Shown here in pieces: positions 1 through 8,426 of a DNA stretch of 45,759 nt. The position numbers and the translations under genes are program-made. The notes under the pieces were generated by a model. The model ran no database searches. It was given only the letters and a program-made list of their open reading frames with translations, and was not told the origin of the DNA. Position 1 is the first letter of the stretch. Every line of letters begins with the position of its first letter. Source of the DNA: JAWWPY01 sp964412845 (GTDB lineage: Bacteria > Actinomycetota > Actinomycetes > Streptosporangiales > Streptosporangiaceae); the NCBI GenBank assembly GCA_964412845.1, contig CAYPQM010000034.1:1-45759 (forward strand). Direction: 5' to 3'.

Positions 1-1548
1 CCGGTGACTGAGATAGTCCGGAGCAGCTTCCCCTGGTGCGCCGACTTCACCGACCAGCTCGCTGGGCTGTTCCGCGGTTACGCCGCGCACAAGCGCCGGC
101 ACGGTCTGGTCGACTTCGACGACCTGCTCCTGCTCTGGCGGGCCGCGCTGGCGGACCCGTCGGCCGGCCCGGCGCTGCGCGGCCTGTTCGACGCGGTCCT
201 GGTCGACGAGTACCAGGATGTCAACGCGGTCCAGGCGGACATCGTCCGGCTGCTCCAGCCGGACGGCAAGGGCCTGACCTGCGTCGGCGACGATGCGCAG
301 GCGGTCTACGGATTCCGCGGCGCCGACCCGGCGCACCTGCGCGCGTTGTCCGCCACCTTTCCCGGCCTCGCGGTGGTCCGGCTGGACCGGAACTACCGGT
401 CCAAGGCCGCGGTGCTGCGGCTGGCGAATGTGGTCCGCCCGCAGTCAGACGGGCTGGAACTGCTGCTGACCGCTGACCGGGGCGCGGGCGCCGCCCCGGT
501 GCTGGTCCGCTGCCATGACGAGGCCACCCAGGCGCGGGAGATCTGCACCCGGGTGCTCGAAGCCCACGAGGCCGGCCGTGAGCTGCGGGAGCAGGCGGTG
601 CTGGTGCGCGCGGCGCAGCACAGTGACGTGCTGGAGATTGAGCTGTCGGTGCGCCGCATTCCGTTCGTGAAGTACGGCGGCCTGCGGTTCACCGAAGCCG
701 CGCACGTCAAGGACTTCCTGTCGGCGGCCCGGGTGCTGGCCAACCCGGCCGACGACATCGCCTGGTTCCGCCTGCTCCGGTTGCATGAGGGCATCGGCCC
801 GGTGCATGCCCGGCGCATTATCGACGCGCTGAACCCGGCGGATCCGGAGCCGCTGGGCCGCTGGCCGGACGCGGTTGCCGCGGCACCGCCGCGCTGGCGG
901 CCAGGACTCGCGGCCACGGTGGCTGGCCTCACCGAGGCCGCGCGACTGGAGAAGACCGCGGACCGGGCCGCCGCGATCCTGGCCACGCTGGACAATCCGC
1001 TGCGCGCCCGCTATCCGGACGCCGGGGTGCGGATCGCCGACCTGCAGCGCCTTGTCGACGCGGCGGCCAGCCGGCCGTCGCTGCACGACGCCCTGGTCGA
1101 GCTCGCGCTTGATCCGCCCATCTCCAGCTCGGACCTCGCCGGGCCGCCCCGGCTGGACGAGGACTACCTGGTCATCTCCACCGTGCACTCGGCCAAGGGA
1201 CTGGAATGGCCGGTGGTACACCTGCCGCACCTGGTCGACGGCGCGGTGCCCAGCGACATGTCGCTGGGCACCGCCGCCGGGCTGGCCGAGGAGCGGCGGC
1301 TGTTCTACGTCGCGGTCACCCGGGCCCGCGACGAGCTTTTCCTGTACGCGCCGCTGCGGATGCACCATCACCGGATGGGCCGGGATGACCGGCACAGCTA
1401 CGGGCAGCTGACCCGGTTCCTGGACGCGGCCGCGCTCGCCCAGTGCGAGGTCACCGACGCCGCCCCGGCGCCGCGGCTGGTGCCCCAGATGGCACCGCTC
1501 ACGACCGGGATAGACAAGGCGCTCGACTCGTTGTGGGGACCAGGGTAA
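1..1548 (+). CDS. UvrD/Rep-family superfamily 1 DNA helicase, C-terminal part (5' end outside window)
   Basis: ATP-dependent 3'-5' DNA helicase of the UvrD/PcrA type, expected to act in DNA repair or recombination. The frame is open from base 1, and a GTG at 4 is unlikely to be the real start because the Walker A motif and the rest of domain 1A are missing. Visible motifs, numbered from the GTG: Walker B/motif II VLVDEYQD (about 65-72), motif III GDDAQAVYGFRG (95-106), motif IV LDRNYRS (about 127), motif V STVHSAKGLEWP (about 392-403) and motif VI RRLFYVAVTRARDEL (about 430-445). The 514 residues seen compare with about 650-750 for full proteins, so roughly the first 150-200 residues lie upstream. 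The C-terminus is short, with no obvious extra nuclease domain. Family assignment is firm; the subfamily (UvrD1, UvrD2 or AdnB-like) cannot be decided. Confidence 0.93.
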   Translation, partial: PVTEIVRSSFPWCADFTDQLAGLFRGYAAHKRRHGLVDFDDLLLLWRAALADPSAGPALRGLFDAVLVDEYQDVNAVQADIVRLLQPDGKGLTCVGDDAQAVYGFRGADPAHLRALSATFPGLAVVRLDRNYRSKAAVLRLANVVRPQSDGLELLLTADRGAGAAPVLVRCHDEATQAREICTRVLEAHEAGRELREQAVLVRAAQHSDVLEIELSVRRIPFVKYGGLRFTEAAHVKDFLSAARVLANPADDIAWFRLLRLHEGIGPVHARRIIDALNPADPEPLGRWPDAVAAAPPRWRPGLAATVAGLTEAARLEKTADRAAAILATLDNPLRARYPDAGVRIADLQRLVDAAASRPSLHDALVELALDPPISSSDLAGPPRLDEDYLVISTVHSAKGLEWPVVHLPHLVDGAVPSDMSLGTAAGLAEERRLFYVAVTRARDELFLYAPLRMHHHRMGRDDRHSYGQLTRFLDAAALAQCEVTDAAPAPRLVPQMAPLTTGIDKALDSLWGPG

Positions 1549-1550
1549 CG

Positions 1551-1565
1551 GGCGGCGGGGCCGCC
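1551..1565 (+). terminator. small GC hairpin after the helicase gene
   Basis: A perfect 6-bp stem (GGCGGC 1551-1556, GCCGCC 1560-1565) with a 3-nt loop lies 3 bases after the helicase stop. There is no T-run, so it is a weak terminator candidate only. Confidence 0.25.
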
Positions 1566-1619
1566 GCGATTGAATCTGGGTGACGACCGAGGGCCCCCGG
1601 ACATCCCTGGAGAAAGCCA

Positions 1620-2195
1620 GTGAGCGACGCCACGCTGCAGATCATCATCGCCAGCACCCGCCCGGGCCGAGTCGGCCCGTCTGTCGCGGCCTGGATCTAC
1701 CAGCGGGCCGTGGACCACGGCGGCTTCAAGGTCGAGCTGATCGATCTCGCTGAGGTGAACCTGCCGCTGTTCGACGAGCCGAACCACCCGCGGCTGCGCC
1801 AGTATGTCCATCAGCACACCAAGGACTGGAGCGCCATCGTCGAGCGCGCTGACGCGTTCATCTTCGTCGTTCCCGAGTACAACTACGGGTTCAACGCGGC
1901 GATCAAGAACGCGATTGACTACCTGAACCAGGAGTGGCAGCACAAGGCCATCGGATTTGTCAGCTATGGCGGGGTCGCGGCGGGCACCAGGGCGGTTCAG
2001 ATGCTCAAGCAGGTGGTCACGACGCTCAAGATGGTGCCGATGACCGACTCGGTGAACATCCCGTTCGTCCAGCAGTTCCTCGATGAGGAGCGCCGGCTCC
2101 AGCCCAACGACATCATGCAGGGCGCGGCCACGGCCATGCTCGATGAGCTTGTCCGCTGGGACGGTGCGCTCCGCGGGCTGCGCGACCCCCGGTAG
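1620..2195 (+). CDS. NADPH-dependent FMN reductase family protein
   Basis: Flavodoxin-like NAD(P)H:FMN/quinone reductase of the SsuE/ChrR type, soluble, transferring hydride to FMN, quinones or small electrophiles. The 191 residues match the family length. The N-terminal beta-strand and phosphate loop read IIIASTRPGRVGPSVAAW (residues 8-25), and the second flavin loop is VVPEYNYGFNAAIKNAIDYL (about 83-102). A SYGGVAAGTRA segment (about 119-129) follows, as in NADPH-dependent FMN reductases. The GTG start is supported by GGAGAAAG about 8 bases upstream. It stands alone: the next gene is convergent with only 6 bases between the stops. The physiological substrate cannot be told. Confidence 0.9.
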   Translation: MSDATLQIIIASTRPGRVGPSVAAWIYQRAVDHGGFKVELIDLAEVNLPLFDEPNHPRLRQYVHQHTKDWSAIVERADAFIFVVPEYNYGFNAAIKNAIDYLNQEWQHKAIGFVSYGGVAAGTRAVQMLKQVVTTLKMVPMTDSVNIPFVQQFLDEERRLQPNDIMQGAATAMLDELVRWDGALRGLRDPR

Positions 2196-2201
2196 GACGC
2201 C

Positions 2202-2771
2202 CTAGGCCGGCGGCGCGAGTGCCCGCCATTCTTCGTCGAGCATCGCGTACACAATTTCGTCAGTCCACTCGCCCTTGACGATCTCGTTCTGCAGGAAATG
2301 CGCTTCACGGCGCATCCCGAGGCGTTCCAGCACCCGCACGGATGCGGTGTTCCGCGCGTCGACGCGGCCGATGATGCGGTGCAGCCCGAGACCCTCGAAA
2401 CCGAGCCGCAGCATCACCTGGGCCGCTTCCGTGGCGTACCCGTGGCCGCCATGATCAGGATGGAAGATATAGCCGATCTCGCCCTGCCGGTGCTCGCGGC
2501 TCCGCCAGAACAGCACGACGTCCCCGATCACGGTGCCGGCCGGCGGCAGCACCACGGCGAGGATCAGGCTGCTGCCCTCGTCATCCAGTGCCGTCGCCGC
2601 CATCCGCTGCTCCAGCGACACGCGTGCCTGGTCGCGGTCGCGGGTGTCGAAGAGGAGGTAACGGGTCACCTCCGGCCGCGACTGCATGTCGTACAGATCG
2701 TCGAAGTCGGCCGCGGTGTAGGGCCGGAGCGTGAGCCGTGGCGTCCTGATCGGATAATCAGGCCTGAGCAT
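2202..2771 (-). CDS. GNAT family N-acetyltransferase (RimJ/RimL-like)
   Basis: Acetyl-CoA-dependent N-acetyltransferase of the RimJ/RimL class (189 aa), which modifies protein N-termini or small amines. The protein opens with IRTPRLTLRPYTAADFDDLY (about 8-27), the usual start of this class. The acetyl-CoA loop region is GEIGYIFHPDHGGHGYATEA (about 96-115). GLHRIIGRVDARNTASVRVLERLGM (about 130-154) is the characteristic C-terminal motif; only its outline is given here. Its ATG overlaps the stop of the upstream DUF4032 gene by one base (TAATG), so the two are co-transcribed and probably translationally coupled. Substrate unknown. Confidence 0.9.
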   Translation of the reverse strand: MLRPDYPIRTPRLTLRPYTAADFDDLYDMQSRPEVTRYLLFDTRDRDQARVSLEQRMAATALDDEGSSLILAVVLPPAGTVIGDVVLFWRSREHRQGEIGYIFHPDHGGHGYATEAAQVMLRLGFEGLGLHRIIGRVDARNTASVRVLERLGMRREAHFLQNEIVKGEWTDEIVYAMLDEEWRALAPPA

Positions 2772-4015
2772 TACTCGATCGTATTGACTTCCGCTTCCTC
2801 CGGCGGGACCTCCTCGGTCAGCGCCTCAGGTACCTCGGGCAGTACCGTCTCGAAATAGGACTTCGCGGCCGTCGTCGTGCCCACGTCCCGCCCGGCGCTC
2901 TCGGACAGGTACCAGCGATGCTCCAGGATCTCGTGGAAGATCTCGGCGGGAGCGAGCCTGCCGCGCAGGCCATCGGGGGTCGCCGCGAGCACCGCGTCGT
3001 AGACCTCCTCGAGCCAGCGGCTGGCCGCCAGGGTCTCGGAGACCGGGTGGCCATCCTTCTGCTCCAGGTACCCGCGGAAGCTGGCGATGTCGTTGAGCAG
3101 GCGGCGGGCCTGGTTCTCCTCCGCGTCGATCCCGGTGCGCAGGAAGAGCTGGCGGCGGTGCTGCCCGGACTCGGCGACCTTGGTCCGGACCCGCAGCTTG
3201 TTCCCGTCGCCGGTGCTGATGAGTTCCACCTCGTCGGCGTCGAAGCCGAGCTCGTTGAGCCGGCGCAGCCGTTCCGCGATCCGGTACCGCTGTTCCTCCG
3301 GGCGCAGGATCTCTTCCCGGGTCAGCTCGTCCCACAGCCGCTCATACCGGCGAGGCAGCTCGTCAGCCACCTCGAACGGGTCGATCTCAGGCGGCAGCAG
3401 CTCGCCGGCCTGCAGGTCCATCAGCTCGCCGCCGACCCGCTCCCAGGCCAGCTCCAGGTCCCAGTTGCGCTGGCCGCGGGTGAGTGACGGGTGCTGCTCA
3501 CTGGTCTCCGCGTCGACCAGATAGGCCTCCAGCGCTCCCGCGTCGAACCGGAAAAGCGTGTTGGACAGGGAGCAGTCACCCCAGAAGAAGCCGGACAGAT
3601 GCAACCGGACCAGCAGCTCTACCAGCGCGTCGAGCAGCCGGTCGGTCGGCTGGCCGCCCCGGGGATTGGAGAACAATGCCCGGTAGGTGGTGGAGTAGTC
3701 GAGGAAACGGGTGACCAGGATCGCGTCCATGTCCTGGCCGCGGTCGACGACGATGCCCACGACATCGACGGCCGGGACGTTGGCCTCGGCCAGGCCGCGG
3801 AGCAACCGGTATTCGCGCCGGGCGAGGTTCTCGTTGATTGATTTCAGCGCGAACAGCTCACCCTCCTCCTCGACGAACCGCACGATATGCCGGGAGATCC
3901 CGCGCATCCTGATCTCGACCATCCGCTCGTCCCGCCAGTCTTCCAGCGGCTCGGTCCACGGCAGGGAAAGGAGCCCTGCTGCCTCGTCGGCGGGTGGGCT
4001 GAAGACGAACCTCAC
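2771..4015 (-). CDS. DUF4032 protein with a lipopolysaccharide-kinase-like fold
   Basis: Actinobacterial DUF4032 family protein, 414 aa from the chosen start. The N-terminal half looks like a small kinase-fold domain: FALKSINENLARREYRLLRG includes the ATP-binding Lys and an Arg/Glu helix, LHLSGFFWGDCSLSNTLFR resembles the catalytic loop (D and N), and AYLVDAETSE sits where the DFG-type Asp is expected. The C-terminal half contains the DUF4032 segment (ELPRRYERLWDELTREE, then RIAERLRRLNELGFD). A GTG at 4015 (VRFVFSPP) is preferred because AAGGAG lies about 11 bases upstream and homologues, as I recall them, begin there. A longer open frame up to 4261 would run over the divergent galactosidase and is low complexity. 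Substrate and role are unknown. Confidence 0.85.
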   Translation of the reverse strand: MRFVFSPPADEAAGLLSLPWTEPLEDWRDERMVEIRMRGISRHIVRFVEEEGELFALKSINENLARREYRLLRGLAEANVPAVDVVGIVVDRGQDMDAILVTRFLDYSTTYRALFSNPRGGQPTDRLLDALVELLVRLHLSGFFWGDCSLSNTLFRFDAGALEAYLVDAETSEQHPSLTRGQRNWDLELAWERVGGELMDLQAGELLPPEIDPFEVADELPRRYERLWDELTREEILRPEEQRYRIAERLRRLNELGFDADEVELISTGDGNKLRVRTKVAESGQHRRQLFLRTGIDAEENQARRLLNDIASFRGYLEQKDGHPVSETLAASRWLEEVYDAVLAATPDGLRGRLAPAEIFHEILEHRWYLSESAGRDVGTTTAAKSYFETVLPEVPEALTEEVPPEEAEVNTIE

Positions 4016-4038
4016 GGATCCGTTCGGCTCCTTAGGAA

Positions 4039-6225
4039 ATGAGTTCGGCCCCGACAGGGTACATGCCGGTCGTGGAACCCAGACTGCCCGGCGAGGCGCC
4101 TCTTTTCCCGCCGTTCCTGCTGGAAGATGCGGCGGCCGCGGCGCGGACCGGCCTGGTCCTGGCGCCGCAGTCCGGCCGCCTGCCGGCCGTGGTGTGGGCC
4201 GGCCCGGTGCCGGAGGCCGGCCTGGATGCGGCCACGGTCGCGGCGCTCGCCGACAGCACATGGCAGTGCCCGCTGCTCCCGGAGCACGCGACCGGCTGGT
4301 TCGGCAGGCCAGGGTTGTCCGGTCACCGGCTGAACCGTCCCGGCGGGCACCCGTCCGCGGGCCTCGACTGGTCGCCGCATTTCCGCCCGTCCAGCGTCGT
4401 CCACCTGGGGCACACGGCCCGCATCGAGGCCGCGGACCCGGTGGCTGGCCTGGCGCTGGTGACCGAGATCGAGGCCATGCCCGGCGGCGCCCTCCGGGGC
4501 CGCCACACCCTGACCAACACCGGGCCGCAGCCGTATGTCGTGGACTCGCTGGAGGTTGTCGTCCCGCTGCCCGGCGAGGTCAGCGAGACCCTGGATTTCA
4601 CCGGGCGGCAGATGCATGAGCGGGTGCCGCAGCGACGCATCATCGCTGACGGGCTCTGGCTGCGCGAGGGCCGCCGGGGTCACACCGGTCATGACAGCGC
4701 CACCGTGCTGGTGGCGGGCCCGGCCGGCTTCGGCTTCGGGGCCGGCCGGGTGTGGGGCCTGCACGTGGCATGGAGCGGCAACACGGTGCACCGGGTCGAG
4801 CGGCTGCGTACCGGGCTGGCCACGATCGGCGGCGGTGAGCTGTTGCTGCCCGGCGAGGTCACGCTGGAGAGCGGCCAGTCTTATGCCACCCCGTGGGTCT
4901 TCCTGGCCGCCGCCGCCGACGGGCTGGACGGCCTGGCGTCGATGTTCCACGGCTACCTGCGATCCTTGCCGGCCCACCCCCGGTCACCCCGCCCGGTCAA
5001 CCTCAACGTGTGGGAGGCCGTCACCTTCGATCACGACCTGGGCCGGCTGACCGCCCTCGCGGATATCGCCGCCGACCTCGGTGTGGAGCGCTTCGTCCTG
5101 GACGACGGCTGGTTTCACAGCCGCCGGGACGACACCGCCGGGCTCGGCGACTGGTGGGTGGACGAGGCGGTCTGGCCCGGCGGCCTGCACCCGCTCATCG
5201 ACCACGTCCGGGCCCGGGGCATGCAGTTCGGGCTCTGGTTCGAGCCGGAGATGGTCAACCCTGACTCCGATCTGTACCGGGCGCATCCGGACTGGATCCT
5301 GTCCACCGGGGGCCGGGTGCCGCCGCTGCAGCGAACCCAGCTCGTGCTCGACCTGAGTCGGCCGGAGGTCGCTGGCTACCTGCTGGAACAGATGGACGGG
5401 CTGCTGTCCGAGTACGACATCTCTTACGTCAAGTGGGATCACAACCGGGATCTCCTCGACGCCGGGTCGGCGGCCAGGGCCGGGGCCCCCGCGGTGCACG
5501 CCCAGGTCCTCGCCGTGTACGCGCTGCTCGACGAGCTGCGGCGACGGCATCCCGGGGTGGAGTGGGAGTCCTGTGCCTCCGGCGGCGGCCGGGTGGACCT
5601 GGGCATCCTGGAGCGGACCGAGCGGATCTGGGTTTCTGACATGACTGACGCGCTGGCCAGGCAGTCCATCCAGCGCTGGACCGGGCAGCTCGTCCCGCCC
5701 GAGTACTGCGGAGCGCACGTGTCGGCACCGGTTGCCCATCAGACCGGCCGCCCCCTGCCGCTGGCCCTGCGCGCGGCGACCGCGCTGTTCGGGCACTTCG
5801 GAATCGAATGGGACCTGACCACCGCCGACCGGGCGGCGCTGGACGAACTGGCCGGCTGGGTCCGGCTGTACAAAGCGCACCGGGCGCTGATCCATTCCGG
5901 CCGGGTCACCCGGGCCGACGCGGCTGATGGCACCGCGCTGATGCACGGCGTGGTCGCCGCCGACCGCGGAGCGGCCCTGATGAGCTATGTGCAGCTGGAT
6001 GAGCCCACCCGAGCCCAGGCCGTGCCGCTGCGCATTCCCGGGCTCGACCCGGCGCGCCGCTACCAGGTCACCAACGTGACCCCGGCCAGCAGCATGCCGG
6101 TACGGGCCGAGCCTCCGATGATCACCGGCCAGCAGGTGCCCGGGGCCGTGCTCGGCGAAATCGGCGTGCCCATTCCGGTCCAGCGCCCGCACACCCCGGT
6201 CATCCTGCACGCCCAGGCCAGCTGA
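4039..6225 (+). CDS. alpha-galactosidase, glycoside hydrolase family 36
   Basis: Retaining alpha-galactosidase that removes terminal alpha-1,6-galactose from melibiose, raffinose-type sugars or galactomannan. The 728 residues match GH36. An N-terminal beta-sandwich (about 1-320) is followed by the TIM barrel with FVLDDGWFHSRRDDTAGLGD (about 353-372) and GMQFGLWFEPEMVNPDSDLY (about 394-413). The nucleophile Asp is about residue 467 in YVKWDHNRD. The substrate-binding WESCASGGGRVDLG follows, and the acid/base Asp is about residue 534 in WVSDMTDA. There is no signal peptide, so it is cytoplasmic and would need imported oligosaccharide; no transporter lies nearby. It is divergent from the DUF4032 gene, with only 23 bases between the starts. 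No good ribosome site precedes ATG 4039; an in-frame ATG at 4063 is the alternative. Confidence 0.95.
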   Translation: MSSAPTGYMPVVEPRLPGEAPLFPPFLLEDAAAAARTGLVLAPQSGRLPAVVWAGPVPEAGLDAATVAALADSTWQCPLLPEHATGWFGRPGLSGHRLNRPGGHPSAGLDWSPHFRPSSVVHLGHTARIEAADPVAGLALVTEIEAMPGGALRGRHTLTNTGPQPYVVDSLEVVVPLPGEVSETLDFTGRQMHERVPQRRIIADGLWLREGRRGHTGHDSATVLVAGPAGFGFGAGRVWGLHVAWSGNTVHRVERLRTGLATIGGGELLLPGEVTLESGQSYATPWVFLAAAADGLDGLASMFHGYLRSLPAHPRSPRPVNLNVWEAVTFDHDLGRLTALADIAADLGVERFVLDDGWFHSRRDDTAGLGDWWVDEAVWPGGLHPLIDHVRARGMQFGLWFEPEMVNPDSDLYRAHPDWILSTGGRVPPLQRTQLVLDLSRPEVAGYLLEQMDGLLSEYDISYVKWDHNRDLLDAGSAARAGAPAVHAQVLAVYALLDELRRRHPGVEWESCASGGGRVDLGILERTERIWVSDMTDALARQSIQRWTGQLVPPEYCGAHVSAPVAHQTGRPLPLALRAATALFGHFGIEWDLTTADRAALDELAGWVRLYKAHRALIHSGRVTRADAADGTALMHGVVAADRGAALMSYVQLDEPTRAQAVPLRIPGLDPARRYQVTNVTPASSMPVRAEPPMITGQQVPGAVLGEIGVPIPVQRPHTPVILHAQAS

Positions 6226-6300
6226 CCCCAGCGCCGGGCCGCCCGGACAGACCGGTCGGCACGCCGGACAGACCGGTCGCGTACTCCGCCGATCAGAGCC

Positions 6301-6329
6301 TTGACAGGTATCTGGCTAAAAGGTCTAAT
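6301..6329 (+). promoter_or_regulatory. sigma70-type promoter of the M20 peptidase operon
   Basis: Perfect -35 TTGACA at 6301-6306, a 17-base spacer, and -10 TCTAAT at 6324-6329. Transcription would start near 6336, about 25 bases before the GTG at 6361. It lies in the AT-richest stretch of the neighbourhood. Confidence 0.75.
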
Positions 6330-6343
6330 ACCCCTACCTTTAG
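6316..6343 (+). promoter_or_regulatory. inverted repeat overlapping the -10 box, candidate operator for the FadR-type regulator
   Basis: CTAAAAGGT (6316-6324) and ACCTTTAG (6336-6343) form an inverted repeat with one extra A in the left arm, separated by 11 bases. It covers the -10 hexamer and the start site. The second gene of the operon encodes a GntR/FadR repressor, so autoregulation through this site is the simplest reading (inference). Confidence 0.5.
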
Positions 6344-6360
6344 ACATATGGGAGAGGGCC

Positions 6361-7635
6361 GTGCGGAGTCCGCTTGCCCCGGTCGCGTTGCGGAAGCTCG
6401 ACGAGGCCATCGAGGACCTCGCGGAGGACTCGTTCGCGTTCCTGGAGCGGCTGGTCGCCGCGCCCAGCACGGTGGGCCAGGAGGCTGTGGCACAGCTCAT
6501 CGTGCGGGAGGAACTGGCCCGCCTCGGCTTCGAGACCCAGGCTCTGGCTGTCCCTGAGGACATTGGGCTGGACCCGGCGGCCGGTGTCCCGCAGTGTTCC
6601 TACGCGGGCCGGGACACCGTGGTCGGCACCCTGACCTCAGGAGACGGCCCGTCGCTGATCCTCAACGGCCACATCGACGTCGTCCCGGCCGAAGCAGAAC
6701 TCTGGTCGTCGCCGCCGTTCACCCCCATCCGGCGGGATGGCTGGCTGTTCGGCCGGGGTGCCGGTGATATGAAGGGCGGGTTCGCGCTGGCCGCCCTCGC
6801 CGTCGGCGCGCTCCGCGCGGCGGTTCCCGGCTGGCTGCGCGGCCGGCTCACCGTCGCCTCGGTCATCGAGGAGGAGTGCACCGGCAACGGGACGCTCGCC
6901 TCGGCCCGGCAGGGAGTGCTGGCCGACGCCGCGGTGCTCCTGGAACCTACCGATCTTGGCCTGCTGCTCGGCGGCGTCGGGATCCTGTGGGTCGAGGTAA
7001 CCGTGCCCGGACTGCCCGCCCATGCCGAGTCCGCACACCGGGCGGTCAACCCGGTGCACGTCGCGCTGCGGCTGGTGGACCGGCTCCAGGCGCTGGAATC
7101 CGAGATGGCGGCGGCGCTCGACGGCCCTTTCGCGCAGCTTGACCGGGCGTGCAATGTGAACGTCGGCGTGCTGCGGGCCGGCGACTGGCCGTCCAGCGTC
7201 CCCGGGCAGGCGACCGTGGGGGTCCGGGTCGGGTTCCCGCCCGCGTGGACGCCGGGCGAAGCGCTGTCCCGGGTAGCCCGCGCCGTCCAGTCCGTCGCGG
7301 CGGACGATCCGTGGCTGGCCGGCCATCCTCCCCGGCTGCGCCCGACCGGGTTCCGGGCGGAGGGCTACCTCATCGACGCCGACCATCCCCTGGTCGCGGC
7401 GCTGGCCTCCGCGCACGCCGGCGCGCACGGGGTGCCGCCCCGGCGTTTCGCGCTGGGCAGCACCACGGACGCGCGGCTGTACCTCAACCAGTTCGGGATC
7501 CCGGCCGTGGCCTACGGCCCGCGGGCCCGCAACATCCACGCGGCCGACGAGTCGGTCGAACTGGACAGCATCGTGGCCGGGGCGCGCACTCTCGCCCGTT
7601 TCCTGGCCGGCTACTACGCCGGGGGCGCGGCATGA
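6361..7635 (+). CDS. M20 family metallopeptidase/deacylase (ArgE/DapE/CPG2-like)
   Basis: Zinc-dependent amidohydrolase that cleaves an N-acyl amino acid, carbamoyl or peptide-like amide bond in the cytosol. GTG 6361 gives 424 aa and has GGAGAGG just upstream; the open frame also runs back to 6301, but that would start inside the promoter. Metal site: NGHIDVVP (His about 104, Asp about 106), GRGAGDMKGG (Asp about 136), VIEEECTGNG (catalytic and metal Glu about 170-172), and a late His in RNIHAADESVEL. The dimerisation domain with HAESAHRAVNPV is present, so this is a full-length two-domain enzyme. It is first gene of an operon with a FadR-type regulator, an alpha/beta hydrolase and an APC transporter, suggesting uptake and hydrolysis of an amino-acid-derived compound. 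Substrate not determinable. Confidence 0.9.
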   Translation: MRSPLAPVALRKLDEAIEDLAEDSFAFLERLVAAPSTVGQEAVAQLIVREELARLGFETQALAVPEDIGLDPAAGVPQCSYAGRDTVVGTLTSGDGPSLILNGHIDVVPAEAELWSSPPFTPIRRDGWLFGRGAGDMKGGFALAALAVGALRAAVPGWLRGRLTVASVIEEECTGNGTLASARQGVLADAAVLLEPTDLGLLLGGVGILWVEVTVPGLPAHAESAHRAVNPVHVALRLVDRLQALESEMAAALDGPFAQLDRACNVNVGVLRAGDWPSSVPGQATVGVRVGFPPAWTPGEALSRVARAVQSVAADDPWLAGHPPRLRPTGFRAEGYLIDADHPLVAALASAHAGAHGVPPRRFALGSTTDARLYLNQFGIPAVAYGPRARNIHAADESVELDSIVAGARTLARFLAGYYAGGAA

Positions 7636-8423
7636 CGGGGCAGGCCGCCGGCGGCGACCCCCGTCCTGATATGCCCCCGCCGCCCGGGCTGCTGGCCCCG
7701 ATGACCGTCCGCACCACCGGAGAACGAATAGCCGAACGGTTCGTCACCGCGATTGCCCTGGGCCAGTTCGTACCCGGTCAGCGGCTGCCCACCGAACGTG
7801 ACCTGGCCACCATGCTCGGCGTGAGCCGGGCGACGGTGCGTGAGGCGATCGCGAGGCTGGCCGAGTCCGGGTACGTCACGGTCCGGCGGGGCCGGGCGGG
7901 CGGGACATTCGTGGTGGCCGGGTGGGGCCCCGAGTCGGCGGAGATGATCCGCCGCACGCTCAGCCCCGAGTGGCAGGAACTTGAACAACTGCTGGACTTC
8001 CGGCAGCTCATCGAGCAGCAGATCGCCCGTACCGCGGCCCTGCGCCGCGGCAACGCGGACATCAAGGCGATCCAGACCGCGCTCGCCGACTACGAACAGG
8101 CCGGCGAGGACCGCGACTCATCGCGGATGGCCGATCTCGCGCTGCACCGCGCGATCGCGGACGCGACGCACAACCCGCACCTGCTCAACCTGAGCCTGAG
8201 CATCAGGCACGACATCAGCTTCGGTTTCGAAGCCGAGCCCTACAGCCCCGAGGTGCGCAGACGAGCGCTGCACCAGCATCCGGAGCTTGCCCAGGCGGTC
8301 ATCGAGGGCAACCCGGACCAGGCGGCGGAACTCGCCGCGGACCACTTCTCCCTTACCGAGTCCATGCTGCGCGAACTGCACGCGCGCGTGATGCTGCGCA
8401 GCGGTGGACAACCCCAGGAGTAG
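7632..8423 (+). CDS. GntR family transcriptional regulator, FadR subfamily
   Basis: DNA-binding regulator of 263 aa. An N-terminal winged helix-turn-helix (about 28-95) contains LPTERDLATMLGVSRATVRE and YVTVRRGRAGGTFV. An all-helical FCD ligand-binding domain follows (about 110-255), with the FRQLIEQQIARTAAL, LHRAIADATHNP and HQPELAQAVIEG-like (HQHPELAQAVIEG) segments that place its metal or carboxylate site. The ATG overlaps the M20 stop (ATGA, 7632-7635), so it is translationally coupled. Internal start codons exist, but this one has the coupling and a full-length domain. It probably represses its own operon in the absence of the substrate, through the inverted repeat at 6316-6343 (inference). 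Confidence 0.92.
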   Translation: MTGQAAGGDPRPDMPPPPGLLAPMTVRTTGERIAERFVTAIALGQFVPGQRLPTERDLATMLGVSRATVREAIARLAESGYVTVRRGRAGGTFVVAGWGPESAEMIRRTLSPEWQELEQLLDFRQLIEQQIARTAALRRGNADIKAIQTALADYEQAGEDRDSSRMADLALHRAIADATHNPHLLNLSLSIRHDISFGFEAEPYSPEVRRRALHQHPELAQAVIEGNPDQAAELAADHFSLTESMLRELHARVMLRSGGQPQE

Positions 8424-8426
8424 CCC

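Noticed and set aside
4016..4261. Longer N-terminus for the DUF4032 protein
   Set aside because: Low-complexity Pro/Arg-rich sequence overlapping the divergent galactosidase; GTG 4015 has AAGGAG upstream.
6301..6360. TTG 6301 or ATG 6348 as start of the M20 gene
   Set aside because: TTG 6301 is the -35 box and ATG 6348 is in another frame; GTG 6361 has the ribosome site.
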